Below are positions 59,866 to 64,000 of a DNA stretch of 64,000 nucleotides, piece after piece; position 1 is the stretch's first letter; each line of letters opens with the position of its first letter. The DNA is from Argopecten irradians (taxonomy: Eukaryota > Mollusca > Bivalvia > Pectinida > Pectinidae): the NCBI RefSeq assembly GCF_041381155.1, contig NC_091134.1, positions 41,871,338-41,935,337 of the forward strand. Direction: 5' to 3'. The translations under genes and the position numbers were made by a program. The notes under the pieces are model-generated. The model was not told where the DNA came from. It worked only from the letters and a program-made list of their open reading frames with translations, and did not search any database.

Positions 59866-61622
59866 TTTATAAGTAAATAAAGGCCAATGTATAAGACTCT
59901 CAAACTTGACGGAATTAAACAGTATCAAAAGGAATAACATTTTAAAAATAATATTTTGGTTAAAAACCCAACATCGAAAGTGTCTTTGAATGGTGGAAAT
60001 GACATCATGACATCACTTTATATGTTTTCAAAAGAGTTATCCGACGGTGGTACCGACAAGCAAAAGTACCGAATCATACATAGAACACATGAGTACATGT
60101 AATTTTAGGACACAACCAACTAAACGAAAAAAAATCTTCGAAATGGCCCCTGTGTTTACAGGATTAGGCCCAAGATAGAATTTTTGACACGGCCACTATT
60201 TCAAGATTTAAAAATGTTTTCTCACAGGTCTTTATTTCTAGATACCAATTATATGAATATGGAAAACCAGATTGAAATTTACATTATGTGTTGGTTCAAA
60301 CTTTCCTTTTTTTATAATGAAAAGGAAACCACATTTGGATTTCAGGATTTTTTAGTATAAAATGCACTTTATTTCAATATGGCTACCTTGAATGGATTTT
60401 GAGTTGAAGGACCCAAACTTTTTTCTATCTAGTTTTATATGAGAAAACGTTAATTTTAAACTTTAATTATAGAGCACAATAGCTAACTAATATTCAGCTG
60501 TTTAAATAATACATTACAAAACATTAACACTGTGGTCTATGTAAAATTATTAAGTTGGGTGGTCTCTTTAAGACATGTCCAACACGAATATACTACAGTA
60601 TCATAAAATATACACACATTCGTAATTTCTCAACACAGGCTTAGCTGTTAATGTGACATTTTAGGCAGAATAAATCCCCCTCACTCCTCCTCCTTATTAT
60701 TATTTTTTAGATTTTGTCTAGAACTTAATTAATTGATTTAATTGGAAGATTTAATTGGAAGAGGAGTATCACAGAGCAAATGGAATAATTTGATCCGGTT
60801 GTCAGAAAAGATTGTTAAAATCCAAAAAGTTCTCCTCTAACTAAGATGAATCGGTTTATACAGAGTAAAAAGATTAATGAACTTAAAACTTTAACGAAGT
60901 ACATTCGAGCGCAAAATCCCTTAATAAGACATATTAGAATATCAGAGTGTGAGGTCAATGCTACAATCAATCAAGTGTCGCGAATATATATATATAGGTC
61001 AAAGAAGTAATATCAACAGGATTTTCCAGATGACACGGGATCCAATCAAAAGTAAATCTGTTGGATACGAATTACTTCAAATGGTAAATATGGGACAAGG
61101 AAGTAATTTCAACCGTGTGGACAAAATAAAATTGTCAAATTTTCGTGGCGATCTGCCCCCTTATCAAGACATACAAAACGAACACGATTACATAATAGGT
61201 TACAAACAGTAATGCGGGACAAAGACAAATATTAATCTACATGTATACAGCACTGCAATGTATTAATCTGTTCAGTGCTTTACGTCTTTTTGATAATCTA
61301 AAGTAACCAACCAATCTTATAGAAAGTGTCATATTATTTAATTGGACCAATTTCATTTAATGTTTCTTTTGCAAAATACTTCTGAACAGATATAAGATAG
61401 TATCATATAAAACAGACCTTGAAAATGTAAATGCAGATAAAAAGTAGTAATATACATGTACTCTAAGAAAACCATTCGCCATCTTATAAAAGTCTTTGTC
61501 GTCAAGACTGGTTGTATGTAATTCTCTTTTGTCATTCATGTGAGATTACGTTTTATTATCCATTCCATAATTATCTAATTATTCAAAAAGTAAATGATGT
61601 ATACCGAGTTTACGTGACGTAC

Positions 61623-61765
61623 CTGTGGTCAGGTGCGTTGAGGAATATCACGGACATCAAAGCATAAATCCCGGAGAATAGAGAAGTCCAACATATCATA
61701 GAATACAAATACTTCTGGTAGAGTCCGAATTCCCCAAGCTTTATCAAAACATCGTCTAGCTTCAT
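61623..61765 (-). CDS. Alternative first exon 1a of the SLC22 transporter (or relic)
   Basis: An ATG opens 143 nt, the same length and end phase as exon 1 at 58247-58105, and ends in CACAG|GTACGT. The peptide starts MKLDDVLIKLGEFGLYQKYL and ends FLNAPDH plus a split Arg codon. It matches the other exon 1 ([27 protein letters not shown]) at about 70 percent of positions. Splicing to 57771 would keep the frame. No other transporter exon lies between 61622 and 58248. It is thus an alternative promoter exon, or the stump of a lost tandem copy. Confidence 0.75.
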
Positions 61766-61800
61766 CTTGATGTATTGTGTTCTCCGTAAATGAACTCATG

Positions 61801-61814
61801 CTCTTATATATGTC
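61801..61814 (-). promoter_or_regulatory. Possible TATA box of exon 1a
   Basis: On the minus strand ACATATATAAGAG lies about 40 nt before the ATG at 61765. With a usual start about 30 nt downstream the 5' UTR would be very short, so the assignment is tentative. An upstream ATG at 61801-61799 could also interfere. Confidence 0.35.
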
Positions 61815-62004
61815 AGCCAAGTTTATTTAGAGGTTTTTCATGAATAATAATCTGAACTAGTCTGTACGAGAGCAAACATTTCTAAGTGAATAACAAGGAC
61901 ACTTATTAGAAATATGTTAGAGGGTGCATCAAATGAAATTCTGTTTTTATATAATGAAAAGAAAATACTATCTTTAATATTCCATACATTATGCTTGTGT
62001 GTTT

Positions 62005-62215
62005 TATTAATTAACGTCCTATTAACAGCCTGGTCATGTAAGGACGGCCTCCCATGCATGCTTGCGGTGTGTAGTGTGTTTGTAGTGTGCGATATGCCGT
62101 TTTGGGAGACTACGATATATTCTTGCTATGTCATCTTGTATAGCGGATCTCTTGTCCTTTTAATAGTGCTATATCACTGAAGCATGCTGTCGAAGACACC
62201 AAGCAACATACCCCA
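62005..62215 (+). repeat. Dispersed repeat family R1, copy 4 (5' part)
   Basis: Begins ATTAACGTCCTATTAACAGC, then GGTCATGTAAGGACGGCCTC, TTTTGGGAGACTACGATATA, TATATCACTGAAGCATGCTG and GAAGACACCAAGCAACATAC. It keeps a 5' part missing or weak in copies 1-3. That part, read in reverse, matches the tail of the SINE at 8585-8630. Confidence 0.7.
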
Positions 62216-63552
62216 ACCGCAGGCGTTTGACTCTATAGACATTTTCTCTATACATATTTAATACTGTGTCAAGGTCTAGAACTCGGCCGGCCATATAACA
62301 CTATCCAATTTCAGAAAAAAATATAATTATTAACAAACCGTATAAAATGTGGCAATGGGAAAAGTTTCAATCGACAGCCATATAAATTTTTTTCAATATG
62401 ATATATGATACAATATATATCATGCCGTATAAATGTTACTAAGTATCCAGAAACATCGTAAAACAGCCAGATTTCAACTGGTCGGACTGGTTGTTTTTTT
62501 AACCCATTGATTGAACAATAATTCCAAGAAACACAAACGTGACTTAATGCATTCACCAAGCAGAAAAATAATCAGCCAAACGTATAGTGAATGTCGGATG
62601 TATACACTGTACAACCATTTATGATTTTCGCTAATACCCTTATTGCATGACCGTAAAAGGCGACTAAACAGTATATTTATGTTTTTTCTAAACTTCCTAT
62701 ACATGTTATAAACTTCAAGTATGTGATACCCGTAGGTTGTGCTATTCGGTATACAGAATGCTTCATTCAAATAGCAGTCTATATACGTAAAATAGGCAAT
62801 GGTTTCCTTTATCACAAGAATACATAGCGGGAACATATACATGTAGCACACTTCCAAAACGCCCGCATTTCACACACGAAACACACGTTTTTTGAATTGC
62901 CTCAGATGTTGATACAAACATAAAGCAAAATTAATGATCGACAAAACAAAATCGACCACTCATTTGGATGTGTAAACATCAACGAAAATAATTGCAATGG
63001 AGTTTATCCCATCATTTTGCCATTGTCAAATATGCATAGTTATGGAACAAATGCAATTCTGAAACAAGCAAATCCGTCCAAAGTATATTGTTAAGTCGTT
63101 GTCAGTATAACATGATCAGATCAATGCGATCTTTTGTTTCTCCATGGTTCAGTTAGATAACATTCTAAAATAGACTTCCATTAATACCAGAAGACCCAAC
63201 ATGAGCATGCCACAATCTACAAAATCAAGGCTTGATACATTGTATAAATGGAGGGTAGTCTAAAGTCTCATTAAGGTACCAGAACCCAAATATTTTACAG
63301 TTGTAAACACTCGACTCAAGGCAGCGGTGGCTAGGGAGTCATACGATGATTTTATGACTGGTTCGCGTTTGATGTTTTAATTATAAGGTTTCAAAGAAAC
63401 CCAAAGTTTTGAAGTATCAAAATACTAATAATACGAAAGTAATGATTTCTAAAAACGCATGTGTTTTATTAAAGGCATGAATGTCTGCCGTTCCTGATAA
63501 AGTAATATGTTTTGAACAGTTACTCTTTAATCATTGAAAAATGAATCCTCAT
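62216..63552. other. Unassigned AT-rich DNA
   Basis: Open frames on the minus strand at 62311-62559 and 62474-62857 are hydrophobic by composition and show no family signature or splice support. Nothing else recognised. Confidence 0.35.
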
Positions 63553-63650
63553 TAAAGATGCTTCACCGCTGACAGAGCATAAATGATACTCATCATATGA
63601 ACACTAATTGGTGTTTAATATCAAATTAACTTCAAAATTAAACTTGATTC
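63553..63650 (+). repeat. Dispersed repeat, second copy of the 14174 family
   Basis: AAAGATGCTTCACCGCTGAC, AGAGCATAAATGATA, AATTGGTGTTTAATATC and AAATTAACTTCAAAA follow the order of the copy at 14174. About 80 percent of the aligned words agree by eye. Confidence 0.6.
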
Positions 63651-64000
63651 ATTTCACATCGATTGCAAAAAAGTTATACAACTTATACAAATCACTGTCG
63701 ATGGCCCGGATGAACTTTTGTAAGTGAGAAAATATACCGCAAAACGTCTTACTACCACTTTCTCAAATTTTCACGAGGTCGCGAAATAAGTAAAAGTGTA
63801 CCTTCGTTTTCTACGTTTTTTGAAATATTTATTCCCCACCAGTACTTTTAGTTACTTTTGAGTTAGTTTCACTATGCCAGGGAGAAAAATGTGAGTATAT
63901 AACAGACTTAATTCGTTTACATATATATTTGATACGCTTGCTTTGAGGAGGCCTTTAGATAGGAGCATGGCATAATATCGCATAAAATGGAATAAATATT
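63651..64000. other. Window end, nothing recognised
   Basis: No gene, repeat family or motif was recognised in the last 350 bases. Confidence 0.3.

Larger units (their letters stand above)
58248..61622. other. Region between the two transporter first exons
   Basis: No exon resembling exons 2-10 of the transporter was found, so no second full gene fits here. It holds two diverged direct copies of a ~200-bp segment (listed below). Short frames at 60949-61212 and 59690-59872 lack domains. If exon 1a is used, this is intron 1. Confidence 0.55.

Noticed and set aside
58248-61622. A complete second SLC22 gene upstream
   Set aside because: Only a first exon is present; no copy of exons 2-10 motifs (PESPRW, DRVGRK, ELYPT) lies between.
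62311-62857. Hydrophobic minus-strand frames that look like membrane proteins
   Set aside because: AT-rich composition gives hydrophobic codons; no transporter motif matches and no exon structure.

Overview
This window is eukaryotic, AT-rich animal DNA, most likely from a bivalve mollusc. The genes are split by canonical GT-AG introns. The repeats look molluscan: a tRNA-derived SINE, a family carrying the words GAAGCATGC and CGGTCACATTAT, and short GTTATCTCCCTT-type words. No bacterial operons, rRNA or tRNA genes are visible. The species assignment is inference; no database was searched.

Two complete protein-coding genes can be assembled, both on the minus strand. The first (16470 to 4955) has 15 coding exons and predicts an 835-residue protein with four SPRY-type segments and a C-terminal CaaX-type tetrapeptide, CVIL. 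Exons 1-8 and 9-15 look like an internal tandem duplication that kept exon phases. The second (58247 to 50881) has 10 exons and predicts a 570-residue SLC22-type membrane transporter. About 3.5 kb upstream lies a second first exon (61765 to 61623) of identical length and phase, so the transporter probably has alternative promoters, or the exon is a relic.

Layout. 1-4.95 kb: non-coding, with a degraded SINE and short repeats. 4.95-17.1 kb: the SPRY gene; its last intron is mostly a ~84-bp minisatellite made from the end of exon 14 plus its splice donor. 17.2-20.3 kb: a cluster of a short word, ACAGATACGTTA, in both orientations. 21.2-33.4 kb: two nearly identical Ty3/Gypsy retrotransposons on the minus strand sharing a middle LTR (LTR-internal-LTR-internal-LTR), with the unusual order protease-integrase-RT-RNaseH, as in Gmr1-like elements. 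33.4-34.5 kb: a ~30-bp minisatellite abutting a possible orphan exon. 34.8-46.5 kb: nested foldback and DNA-transposon-like elements, an AC-rich tract and a 63-bp minisatellite. 46.4-50.8 kb: a candidate plus-strand promoter and first exon, a gag fragment and dispersed repeats. 50.9-61.8 kb: the transporter. 61.9-64 kb: repeats and unassigned DNA.

The two genes are not obviously linked in function. The strongest observations are the exon-derived minisatellite with serial splice donors, a possible second case of the same thing near 34.5 kb, the duplicated exon architecture of the SPRY gene, the alternative first exons of the transporter, the tandem Gmr1-like elements and the AGATACGT cluster. 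Exon models come from reading splice sites and phase by eye, without transcripts.
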